A program made the position numbers and the translations under genes. Below the pieces are notes generated by a model, which was given only the letters and a program-made list of their open reading frames with translations, had not been told where the DNA came from and did no database searches. Positions 53,118 to 60,784 of a stretch of 64,000 nucleotides of DNA are shown piece after piece (the stretch's first letter is position 1; every line of letters starts with the position of its first letter). Origin of the DNA: an uncultured Sphingomonadaceae bacterium (lineage in GTDB: Bacteria > Pseudomonadota > Alphaproteobacteria > Sphingomonadales > Sphingomonadaceae); NCBI GenBank assembly GCA_937996655.1, contig CALKUK010000011.1, positions 1 through 64,000 on the forward strand, written 5' to 3'.

Positions 53118-54191
53118 CTATCCAATCAGTCTGATGAGTTTTTCGGCTTCGGCAAAATTGCCGCGAACAAGGCGGTCAAACAGGATGCCCGTTTCCTTGG
53201 ACAGGATGCCCTTGGCGGCCTGCGCGACCTTGTATTCAAGGATGCAGCCGCCCTTGAACATGGCGAGCAGCAGGTAATAGTCGAAGTCCGCCATGTCGCG
53301 GCCTGTGCCGGCGGCATAGTGCGCCATCAGCTCTTGCCGTGTGGGCCAGGCGGTCACGTTGTAGAGTGCTTTTTCCGGAATGTGGTCGGGGAAGCGATCG
53401 TCACGGATTCCGTTGCAGAACCAGGCAAGATCGAGAAGCGGGTCGCCAATGGTCGAAAGCTCCCAATCGATCAGCGCGGTGAGCCGGGCAGGCGCTTCAA
53501 AGGTGAAAAGCGCGTTGGGCGTGCCAACGTCCCCATGGATGATGCCGGCCTTGAAGCTCGTGGGAATGTTGGCGCGTAGCCAATCCCGCAACAGCGCATA
53601 GCCGGGGATGTCGCGCCAGTTGTAATCGTAGAGCTGCTTGTAGCTCTTGATCTGGCCTTCCCAGCGATCGACTTGGCGTTCGAGGAAATTGTCGGGTTTT
53701 CCAAAGCCACCCAGCCCGACCGACAGATAGTCCACGTTGGCCAGCGCGATCAGGCCATCGACCATGGCGAAGGGGATACTCGCTGAGTGGGGCGGAGTGT
53801 CAAAAGGTGCGCGATCATGGATCTTGCCGTCGCGCAACTCCGCTGCCCAGCCATCGCATTGCTGCATGACATAGAAGGGCGCGCCAATGACGCCGGGATC
53901 CTCGCAGACACCAAAGCAATGTGGGTGCGGCACAGCTGTGTCATTTAGCGCGCCGAGAATGCGCGCCTCACGCAAAATGCTCTTCTCGCTGCCGGGCGGC
54001 GGGACGGCGGGCGGGCGGCGCAGCATCATTGTCTGTCCGCCGCGATTGAGACGGATGATCACGTTCGATGTGCCACCATGGACGACTTTGGCATCGAGCG
54101 GTCCATCCTCAAGCGCCGGAACATGCGCATCCAGCCAGAGCGAGAGCCGTTGAACGTCAAAAAGTGCCGTCTGATCCGAAGTGTCTACCAT
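53118..54191 (-). CDS. Aminoglycoside-phosphotransferase-fold kinase (ACAD10/11 kinase, LvaA-like)
   Basis: A 357-residue kinase with Brenner motif HGDVGTPNALF and the metal-binding IDWELSTIGDPLLDLA; the N-terminal lobe has VHGGTSNVIIRLNR. This branch phosphorylates hydroxyacyl-CoAs, not antibiotics. The three-base spacing to the dehydrogenase mirrors the fused ACAD10/11 proteins of animals. An antibiotic-resistance annotation would be misleading. Confidence 0.87.
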   Translation of the reverse strand: MVDTSDQTALFDVQRLSLWLDAHVPALEDGPLDAKVVHGGTSNVIIRLNRGGQTMMLRRPPAVPPPGSEKSILREARILGALNDTAVPHPHCFGVCEDPGVIGAPFYVMQQCDGWAAELRDGKIHDRAPFDTPPHSASIPFAMVDGLIALANVDYLSVGLGGFGKPDNFLERQVDRWEGQIKSYKQLYDYNWRDIPGYALLRDWLRANIPTSFKAGIIHGDVGTPNALFTFEAPARLTALIDWELSTIGDPLLDLAWFCNGIRDDRFPDHIPEKALYNVTAWPTRQELMAHYAAGTGRDMADFDYYLLLAMFKGGCILEYKVAQAAKGILSKETGILFDRLVRGNFAEAEKLIRLIG

Positions 54192-54192
54192 G

Positions 54193-54660
54193 TCAGTCCT
54201 TCATCGCGCGGAGATGGGCTTCCAACTGAAGCCGCACGTCTTCCAGCAGTTGCGTGGCGTGCTTGATCTTGTCCGCATCAACGCCCTTCAGCAGTTGTGC
54301 AGAAATGGCGTCTGCGCGCTGGTTCGCTTCTTCTTTCAGGGCAGCCCCCTTGGCGGTGGGCACCAGCAGCAGCGCTCGCTTATGGTCGGGGTTTTGCAGC
54401 GTCTCGATCAGCCCATCGGCCATCAGGGCATTGGCCGCACGTTGGATGACTTGTCTGGGGTGGCCCAGAGCTCGGCCAATCTGCGGAACGGTTGGCGGGC
54501 TCTGCGCTTCTGCAACCGCGCTCAGCACGGTCACTTCCATCTCGCCCAGGCCAGTGCAATTGCGGGCCTCGGCAAAGGCGCCTTTCAGCCGGCCCTGCAA
54601 CCGTGCGGTCCCGTCAATCAGTGCGACAAGCGGATTGGGATGTCGTTGAGAATCAATCAT
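54193..54660 (-). CDS. MarR-family transcriptional regulator
   Basis: A 155-residue winged-helix regulator: MEVTVLSAVAEAQSPPTVPQ, IGRALGHPRQVIQRAANALM recognition helix and LIETLQNPDHKRALLLVPT wing. It is the first gene of a seven-gene minus operon (MarR, kinase, dehydrogenase, SDR, MDR, esterase, hydratase). A perfect dyad lies only eight bases upstream, so autoregulation and substrate-induced release are likely. Confidence 0.9.
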   Translation of the reverse strand: MIDSQRHPNPLVALIDGTARLQGRLKGAFAEARNCTGLGEMEVTVLSAVAEAQSPPTVPQIGRALGHPRQVIQRAANALMADGLIETLQNPDHKRALLLVPTAKGAALKEEANQRADAISAQLLKGVDADKIKHATQLLEDVRLQLEAHLRAMKD

Positions 54661-54667
54661 GGCATAA

Positions 54668-54686
54668 GAGTGTCAATATGACACTC
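54668..54686. promoter_or_regulatory. Operator dyad upstream of the MarR gene
   Basis: GAGTGTCAATATGACACTC: two perfect 8-base arms around ATA. MarR proteins bind dyads of this size and spacing. Its centre is 17 bp from the start codon, so binding would block initiation. It is unrelated to the shared TAGTTATACA motif. Confidence 0.75.
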
Positions 54687-54701
54687 AGGTGGCAATTAGA
54701 A

Positions 54702-55127
54702 TCAGCGCGACACCATAGGTCGGAACAGACTGTCGTTGGACTGCCAGTCCACACGGACCAATCGGCGGGCGAAGCGCCACCCATCGGGCGTGCGCTGCAG
54801 ATCGTCAGAATAGGTCCCCGCATGGTCGAGGCCATTGTTGCTGAAAACCTGAAAGTAACTTCGCGCCGTCGCCTTATCGCCATCCACTGAAATCAACGGA
54901 TTGGTAATGTGGTGCCGCACAAAGGTCAGCGCCGGATTGCGCGCGCCAGATGTCAGCGCGGATGTGATGGCGTCCGGCCCTGTCCCGCTCCCGCCCGGAA
55001 ACTCCAATAGCCCATCGTCGGTAAAACAAGCCGCAAGGGCGTCAATGCGTCCGCGATCGCCATTATACGTATATCGGGTCAGAAGATCGCGGATAGCTTC
55101 CCGATCCTGAAGGTCTTGCGCGTCCAT
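54702..55127 (-). CDS. SnoaL/NTF2-like polyketide-cyclase-fold protein
   Basis: A 141-residue alpha+beta cone-fold protein. DREAIRDLLTRYTYNGDRG and DALAACFTDDGLLEFPGG are typical SnoaL/NTF2 features, with C-terminal GWRFARRLVRVDW. The fold includes ketosteroid isomerases and small ring hydrolases. No catalytic pair can be assigned. It is divergent from the SDR operon, with motif copy 4 between. Confidence 0.82.
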   Translation of the reverse strand: MDAQDLQDREAIRDLLTRYTYNGDRGRIDALAACFTDDGLLEFPGGSGTGPDAITSALTSGARNPALTFVRHHITNPLISVDGDKATARSYFQVFSNNGLDHAGTYSDDLQRTPDGWRFARRLVRVDWQSNDSLFRPMVSR

Positions 55128-55136
55128 ATCCTGTCC

Positions 55137-55153
55137 TACCTAGTTATACAGGT
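55137..55153. promoter_or_regulatory. Shared motif copy 4 between divergent genes
   Basis: TACCTAGTTATACAGGT; ACCT and AGGT at the ends are perfectly complementary. It begins 10 bp from ATG 55127 (minus) and ends 50 bp from ATG 55204 (plus). So close to the minus-strand start codon, it may overlap a leaderless or very short 5' region. Confidence 0.65.
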
Positions 55154-55203
55154 GTTGACAGGGCCGATGTGTCAACGCAAGCCTTTGGGTTCAGGAGAGA
55201 CAC

Positions 55204-56085
55204 ATGTCGGTACCGACGCACCATATTATCCCGGAACCCCCGGCCTTTGAAAATCCACCCTATCCGCCGGACATCTTTGCAGGACGAACTGTGCTCGTTT
55301 CCGGCGGCGGATCGGGCATGGGGCTCGCGATGGCGAAAGCCTTTGCGCAGGGCGGGGCAAAAGTGGCAGTCATGGGCCGAAATCTGGATCGTGCACAGGC
55401 CGGCGCTGCAGAGATCGCAGCTCTTGGCGCTTCCGTTCACGCCATCAGTGCGGATGTCCGTGACCCGGCAGCTATCTCCGCTGCCTTTGATGCGGCAGAG
55501 GCGGTGCTGGGGCCGGTCACTCTGCTCGCCAACAATGCGGGTGCAAACTTCCCCGTGCTCGCCGAGAATATTTCGGTAAATGCCTGGAACGCCGTAACCC
55601 GCATCGCGATTGACGGGACATTCCTCTGTTCGACCGAGATGGTCCGGCGTTGCATCGCGCGGGGCGAGGGCGGGGCGATCGTCAACAACAGCGCACAATA
55701 TATCTGGACTGGATTTCCCGGAGACGCACACAGTGCCGCCGCCAAGACCGCGCAGGCAACGATGACCAAGGCGATGGCGCGCGAGTGGAAGGCGCTGGGC
55801 ATCCGCGTCAACGCCATTGCCGCAGGCTTTTTCCCCCACGCCAGTTCCACCAATGGCGATGCGCCGGACGCGATAGCACCCTTGCAAAACATGATCCCGG
55901 CGGGCCGCACTGGCCGCATCCGCGAATTTGGCTGGATGTCTGCGATGACCTGTACGCCGCTGATCGGCGGGATGACGGGGCAGGTGATTGTTCAGGATGG
56001 CGGGGAGTCTTTGCGCCGATCGCTGATGATGCCCGATTTCATTCCACCGAGAGAGCGATCTGGCGGCCCGTGGGGGTGGCAGTGA
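55204..56085 (+). CDS. SDR resembling 2,4-dienoyl-CoA reductase
   Basis: A 293-residue SDR with LVSGGGSGMGLAMAKAF and LANNAGANFP. The active-site helix reads AHSAAAKTAQATMTKAMA, lacking the Tyr of YxxxK but matching the dienoyl-CoA reductase type that uses Asp and Lys. It would reduce a dienoyl-CoA formed by a prior dehydrogenase. The stop overlaps the following gene (TGATG). Confidence 0.83.
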   Translation: MSVPTHHIIPEPPAFENPPYPPDIFAGRTVLVSGGGSGMGLAMAKAFAQGGAKVAVMGRNLDRAQAGAAEIAALGASVHAISADVRDPAAISAAFDAAEAVLGPVTLLANNAGANFPVLAENISVNAWNAVTRIAIDGTFLCSTEMVRRCIARGEGGAIVNNSAQYIWTGFPGDAHSAAAKTAQATMTKAMAREWKALGIRVNAIAAGFFPHASSTNGDAPDAIAPLQNMIPAGRTGRIREFGWMSAMTCTPLIGGMTGQVIVQDGGESLRRSLMMPDFIPPRERSGGPWGWQ

Positions 56086-56585
56086 TGGATTGGCTCAAGG
56101 GAAAGACCGTCCATCTGGCGGGCACGCATCCGGCGATCGAGGCGGCGCTCAAAGCGGCGGGCGCAACGCACTCGCCGATGGAAGAGGCGAACATATTCGT
56201 TCACCTCGCGCCCGCGCCTCGGCACGTGCCTGCGCATGAACAAGGCCACGAAGAGTGGCGCAAGACGCTCGATGCCGGCCTGGATCAGCGCTTTCTGCAA
56301 GCCAATGATTTCGCCAGGCATTGCCGGGATCGCGGGCAAGGCGGAGTCGTTCTGTTCGTCGGTGCGCCCGAACAATCGGCCGGCGTCGATCAGGCCGCAG
56401 CGGCAGGCGCGCTCGGCAACCTCACCAAGACGCTGGGCGTCGAGTGGGCGCGCGATGGCATTCGCGTCAACAGCATCCTGACACATCGCAACGATGAAAC
56501 GGTCGGCACGCTCGCGGCCTATCTGGTGAGTGACTATGCCGCCTATGTTACAGGCGCGGTGATGGGAGTGGACGAGAATGACTGA
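56085..56585 (+). CDS. Short degenerate SDR-like protein
   Basis: A 166-residue protein with the C-terminal half of an SDR (AAAAGALGNLTKTLGVEWAR and IRVNSIL) but no TGxxxGxG loop (KTVHLAGTHPAIEAAL instead) and no active-site Tyr. It lies between two full SDRs and overlaps both. A non-catalytic partner in a heteromeric SDR is more likely than a pseudogene, since it has intact coupling. ATG 56085 is chosen; longer frames are antisense-like. Confidence 0.7.
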   Translation: MDWLKGKTVHLAGTHPAIEAALKAAGATHSPMEEANIFVHLAPAPRHVPAHEQGHEEWRKTLDAGLDQRFLQANDFARHCRDRGQGGVVLFVGAPEQSAGVDQAAAAGALGNLTKTLGVEWARDGIRVNSILTHRNDETVGTLAAYLVSDYAAYVTGAVMGVDEND

Positions 56586-57438
56586 TCGCACGCGGCTTGA
56601 TGGGCAGACCGCCTTCGTGACCGGCGGTGGCGGCGGGATCGGGCGCGGCATTGCGCTGCGTCTGGCTGAGGCCGGGGCGAATGTCGCGATCCTCGACATC
56701 TTTCCGGAACGCGCCGAGGAAGCTGCCGAACGCGTGCGCGAACGCGGGGTGAAGGCACTGGCGCTGCCTGCCGACGTGATGGACACAGACGCGCTGCGCG
56801 CTGCCATTGAAGCGACCGACGCGGCATTCGGGCGGATCGACATTCTCGTCAACAATGCCGGGGGTGTCTCAGGCCGTCCCTTCCTCCAGCAAAGCGAGCG
56901 GAGCTGGCGCAAGCATGTCGACATCAATTTGATCTCGATGCTGGCCGCCACCCACGCCGCCGCGCCGATCATGATCCGCGGTGGCGCGGGCGGCTCGATC
57001 GTCAACGTCGCGAGCATCGAGGCCAGCCGCGCCGCGCCGAATTTCGCTGTTTATGCTGCGTGCAAGGCAGGGATGCTGAGCTTCACAAAATCGATGGCGC
57101 TGGAGCTTTCCGAACACAAAATCCGCGTCAATTGCATCGCGCCCGATCATACCGTGACCCCCGGCAACCAGGGCAACCGCGCCGGTCCTGTGGACCCTGC
57201 AACCTGGAAGCAGCACAGCGCTGATGAAACGGACGCCATGAACCGCCTGATCCCGCTGCTGCGCGAAGGCGTCGATCTGGAATGCGGCGACGCGGCCGTT
57301 TTCCTCTCGTCAGAAATGGCGAGTTACATCACTGGCGTTCTGCTCCCCATTGATGGCGGCACCCACGCGGCCTCGGGCTGGGTGCGCGGGCGAAACGGGA
57401 AGTGGACGCTGAATGAGGGGCTGAACTTCGGCGGATGA
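56578..57438 (+). CDS. Short-chain dehydrogenase/reductase
   Basis: A 286-residue SDR with FVTGGGGGIGRGIALRLAEA, ILVNNAGGVSGR and active site VYAACKAGMLSF. It has an Asp at the end of strand 2 (VAILDIF), favouring NAD+. It overlaps the degenerate SDR by 8 bp. Its stop codon abuts the convergent SMP-30 gene without a gap. Confidence 0.9.
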   Translation: MTDRTRLDGQTAFVTGGGGGIGRGIALRLAEAGANVAILDIFPERAEEAAERVRERGVKALALPADVMDTDALRAAIEATDAAFGRIDILVNNAGGVSGRPFLQQSERSWRKHVDINLISMLAATHAAAPIMIRGGAGGSIVNVASIEASRAAPNFAVYAACKAGMLSFTKSMALELSEHKIRVNCIAPDHTVTPGNQGNRAGPVDPATWKQHSADETDAMNRLIPLLREGVDLECGDAAVFLSSEMASYITGVLLPIDGGTHAASGWVRGRNGKWTLNEGLNFGG

Positions 57439-58317
57439 TCAGGCGGTGAAGTTGAGCCGCAACCCCGGCTCATCCCAGCGCACCTTCACCAGTCGCCCTG
57501 TGGTCGATAGCGTCAGATAAGCGTCCATCATATCTTCCCCGCCAAAGGCGATGTTGGTGACGTAGCGGTCATCGAACGTGCGGAAGAACGTTTTCCCATC
57601 AGGCGTCACAGTTGTGATCCCGCCCTGTCGCAATGTGCCGACGCAGATGTTGCCAGCGGCTGTCACGGCAAGACTGTCGAACATTACATCGCCGGGGGCG
57701 GAGGCGACCCATGTCGGGCGCTGCGCTGCAACCTTGCGGTCATAGCGATAAAGCCGCGCCTTTTGCGTATCGGCGACATAGACCGTGCTGCCATCGGGCG
57801 AGAGGCCAACGCCATTATAGCTCAGCGCATCGCGGTTGATCGCGGTGATGGAACTTCCATCGGGCAAGGCGGTGAACAGGCCACTGGCGGTGTGGGTGCG
57901 GTTGTAGCTTTTCCCAAGATCGGTGAACCAGATGCGTCCATCGGCATCGAAAACCAGATCGTTGGGGCCTTCGAGGGACACGCCGTCGCAGCTGTCATAG
58001 AGACGCTCCACCTTGCCCGTGGCAAGGTCCAGCCGCTCGATCCGCCCTTGGGCACCGGGGCCATGCGCGCTGGACATCGTGACATGGTCCATGCCGCCAT
58101 TGTTGCAGATGTAGAGCGCACCATCCGGGCCGATGGCCGCCCCATTGGGGCCGCCGCCGATCTCGCAGATGGTTTCGCGCCTCGCTTCACCTGAATGGCC
58201 ATTCCAGCACCGGCTCACCCGGCTCGCGGCGATCTCGACGACGATGACCGAGCCATCGGCCATGACGACCGGCCCCTCGGGAAAGCCCAGCCCGTCCGCA
58301 ATCAGTTCAACATCCAT
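57439..58317 (-). CDS. SMP-30/gluconolactonase-like beta-propeller hydrolase
   Basis: A 292-residue six-bladed propeller. GLGFPEGPVVMADGSVI, the metal Asn/Asp in SLEGPNDLVFDADGRIWFTD and GVGLSPDGSTVYVADTQ are characteristic. It hydrolyses a lactone; with the lactonase-like enzyme at 47638 it may open a ring-derived lactone. ATG 58317 is preferred to GTG 58323, which would overlap the ligase stop. Confidence 0.87.
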   Translation of the reverse strand: MDVELIADGLGFPEGPVVMADGSVIVVEIAASRVSRCWNGHSGEARRETICEIGGGPNGAAIGPDGALYICNNGGMDHVTMSSAHGPGAQGRIERLDLATGKVERLYDSCDGVSLEGPNDLVFDADGRIWFTDLGKSYNRTHTASGLFTALPDGSSITAINRDALSYNGVGLSPDGSTVYVADTQKARLYRYDRKVAAQRPTWVASAPGDVMFDSLAVTAAGNICVGTLRQGGITTVTPDGKTFFRTFDDRYVTNIAFGGEDMMDAYLTLSTTGRLVKVRWDEPGLRLNFTA

Positions 58318-58319
58318 CC

Positions 58320-59846
58320 TCACACCCTCTTGTCATGCCCCTGCCAGTAGCGATCCTTGAGCAGGCGCTTGTACAGCTTGCCATTGTCGAGCCGGGGCAA
58401 CGCCGGGTCGAAGTCTACCGAGCGTGGACATTTGACCGGGGAAAGATGCGTCTTGCAATGGGCGATCAGCTCCGCCGCGAACTCGGGTGTGGCATCGGCC
58501 CAGTCCATCGGCTGGACGACGGCTTTCACCTCCTCGCCAAAGTCTGCATTGGGCACACCAATCACGGCCGCGTCCGCGACTTTGGGGTGGGTGATCAGAA
58601 GATTTTCAATCTCTTGCGGGTAAATGTTCACGCCGCCTGAGATGATCATATAACTCTTGCGGTCGGTGAGGAACAGGTAACCCTCCTCGTCCAGATAGCC
58701 GATATCCCCAAGCGCGGACCAGCCGGGGTGGAGCGGATGACGGCTGTCCTTCGTCTTTTCCTCATCGCCCAGATATTTGAAATCCCACCCGCCTTCGAAA
58801 TAGACGATGCCCTGTTCGCCGGGTGGCAGCTCTAGGCCGTCATCATCACAGATATGGATCGTACCCCAACTCGCCTTGCCGACGGATCCCGGCTTTTTCA
58901 GCCATTCCTCGGCTGTGATGTTGGTGGAACCATTGCCTTCTGACCCGCCATAATACTCTTGGATGATCGGGCCGAGCCAGTCGATCATCGCATGCTTGAC
59001 CGGAATGGGGCAGGGCGCGGCAGCGTGGATGACATGCTGCAAGCTTGAGACATCATATTTTAGCCGTACCGCATCCGGTAGCTTGAGCAGCCGCACGAAC
59101 ATGGTGGGCACCATCTGGGTGATGCTCACCTTGTAGCGCGCAATGGCTTTCAGCGCCTCTTCCGGATCAAATTTGGGCATCACGATCACGGTCGCGCCAA
59201 GCCGGTGGCATGACGTCGTAAAGGCGAGAGGCGCGGTGTGATATAGCGGCGCTGGTGACAGATAGACTGTTGCCGGGTTGGTGCCGTAATTCGCCGCCGA
59301 CCTTTGCGCCAGCATATGGGCGTCGGTCACATCGCCTTCGGGAAGTGGCAAGCGGATGCCCTTGGGTCGCCCGGTCGTGCCGGAGGAATAGACCATGTGG
59401 AAACCGGGCTTTTCATCGGAGATCGGCGTGTCGGGCATATGCGCTATAGTCGCGCGCAATTCTGCAAGGCCGTAATAGTGGATTAGGCCATTGGGCCGGT
59501 TGGCCAGCAAGCCCTTAAGTCCAACTATCTCGCCGCCACTGACCAGCAGTTTTGCACCACAATTTCCGACGATATAGCTGGCCTCATCTGCCGTCAGTGC
59601 GGTTGCAATCGGCGTGATATAGAGCCCAGCCCGCTGTGCCGCCCAGTACAGGATATGGAAGTCTGGAAGATTGGGCAGCCAGATCGCGATCGTGTCTCCA
59701 TTTTGGATGCCGAGCGCGCGGAAAAGGTGCGCGCCCTGATTGGCGAAGCGTTCAAGTTCGCCATAGCTCAGCGTCTCTCCGCTATCACTCATGATGATCG
59801 CAGGATGATCTGGATGTTGCGCAGCATGAAGTCTGGGATGTGTCAT
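58320..59846 (-). CDS. Acyl-CoA ligase (AMP-forming)
   Basis: A 508-residue ANL ligase: MVYSSGTTGRPKGIRLP, ITAEEWLKKPGSVGKASWG, DRKSYMIISGGVNIYPQEIE and DNGKLYKRLLKD with the catalytic Lys. ATG 59846 (MTHPRLHAAQ) is taken since the longer frame to 59960 crosses the intergenic region and the motif. It is divergent from the GntR gene. Confidence 0.9.
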   Translation of the reverse strand: MTHPRLHAAQHPDHPAIIMSDSGETLSYGELERFANQGAHLFRALGIQNGDTIAIWLPNLPDFHILYWAAQRAGLYITPIATALTADEASYIVGNCGAKLLVSGGEIVGLKGLLANRPNGLIHYYGLAELRATIAHMPDTPISDEKPGFHMVYSSGTTGRPKGIRLPLPEGDVTDAHMLAQRSAANYGTNPATVYLSPAPLYHTAPLAFTTSCHRLGATVIVMPKFDPEEALKAIARYKVSITQMVPTMFVRLLKLPDAVRLKYDVSSLQHVIHAAAPCPIPVKHAMIDWLGPIIQEYYGGSEGNGSTNITAEEWLKKPGSVGKASWGTIHICDDDGLELPPGEQGIVYFEGGWDFKYLGDEEKTKDSRHPLHPGWSALGDIGYLDEEGYLFLTDRKSYMIISGGVNIYPQEIENLLITHPKVADAAVIGVPNADFGEEVKAVVQPMDWADATPEFAAELIAHCKTHLSPVKCPRSVDFDPALPRLDNGKLYKRLLKDRYWQGHDKRV

Positions 59847-59879
59847 GCGGCCTGTTTGGGATCGACGGCGCGATTTGAC

Positions 59880-59895
59880 AAGACTTATACAACCA
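59880..59895. promoter_or_regulatory. Weak copy 5 of the shared motif, ligase / GntR intergenic
   Basis: AAGACTTATACAACCA matches the TTATACAA core but not the left TAG arm. It is placed about 35 bp from ATG 59846 and 60 bp from ATG 59954, like the other copies. If the motif is bound by the GntR protein, this site would give autoregulation. Confidence 0.4.
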
Positions 59896-59953
59896 AGTGT
59901 CCTATGTTGCGGCTTTGCTGCACTTTGTTGCGATAATCGAAGTTCCGGTGCTA

Positions 59954-60784
59954 ATGGCAAATCTCGAATTTATCGTAGCGAGATTGGACACGGTGCAGGT
60001 GGCGACGGATATTGAGAACAGCAGGCCGGGATCGCGAATCCGCGTACCGAAAACGTCTGAAATTGTTGCAGATCATTTTCGTGGTCAGATCGTTCGGGGC
60101 GAACTGGGAGAAGGCGACTCCTTGCCACCCGAGGGCCAGCTGATGGCAAGCCTCGGTATTTCGAGGCCAACATTGCGCGAAGCCTTCCGCATTCTGGAAG
60201 CCGAAAGTCTGATCAGCGTTGTGCGTGGATCGCGCACCGGCGCGCGCGTGCATGCGCCGTCGGTTGAACTGGTGTCCCGCTATGCCGGCTATGTGCTGCA
60301 ATCGCTCGGCACCACGATCGGCGATCTCTATCAGGCGCGGCTCGCGATCGAACCGCAGGTTGTTCGCTGGCTGGCCACGAAACCGGACCGCTTCGCCATC
60401 CGCAGACTCCGCGCCGAGATTGAACGGCTGCGGGTCCTTCTGACAGCAGACCGGCACGATGACTTCCTCGAAGCGGTCAATGAATTCCATGCGACGCTTG
60501 TCGATGTCACCGGCACCAAGACGCTGACGTTCATGAACCAGTTGCTCCTCAACCTGCTTTCCCGCCACCAGGGGGACTATAAACATCGGCATCCGCTGGC
60601 GCACGACGTTCAGCGTAAGCGGTTGCAGGCGGGTCTCAAGTCTTACGAAAAACTCGTTGATCTCATCGAGGGTGAGCAGGTCGAAGAGGCTGTTCGACAC
60701 TGGCGCCTTCACCTGACCAATGCCAACGCGACATGGACAAGTGACGACGAAGGCGGTCGCGTCGTTGATTCCCTGGGTGCATGA
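59954..60784 (+). CDS. GntR-family regulator, FadR subgroup
   Basis: A 276-residue regulator: N-terminal winged helix (PKTSEIVADHFRGQIVRGEL, GISRPTLREAFRILEAESLI) and an all-helical FCD effector domain (DLYQARLAIEPQVVRW, ending in VRHWRLHLTNA). FadR-type proteins respond to acids or acyl-CoAs and favour sites of the TNGTNNNACNA kind; TAGTTATACAA in motif copies 1 and 2 fits. It is coupled to the downstream ligase (ATGA). GTG 59897 is an alternative start. Confidence 0.88.
   Translation: MANLEFIVARLDTVQVATDIENSRPGSRIRVPKTSEIVADHFRGQIVRGELGEGDSLPPEGQLMASLGISRPTLREAFRILEAESLISVVRGSRTGARVHAPSVELVSRYAGYVLQSLGTTIGDLYQARLAIEPQVVRWLATKPDRFAIRRLRAEIERLRVLLTADRHDDFLEAVNEFHATLVDVTGTKTLTFMNQLLLNLLSRHQGDYKHRHPLAHDVQRKRLQAGLKSYEKLVDLIEGEQVEEAVRHWRLHLTNANATWTSDDEGGRVVDSLGA

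Noticed and set aside
52200..53579. 459-codon open frame on the plus strand
   Set aside because: It is antisense to the ACAD10/11-type dehydrogenase and kinase genes, and has no ribosome site or recognisable domain.
53118..54191. Aminoglycoside resistance gene
   Set aside because: The APH fold is real, but the adjacent ACAD10/11-type dehydrogenase and the sequence details fit hydroxyacyl-CoA kinases.
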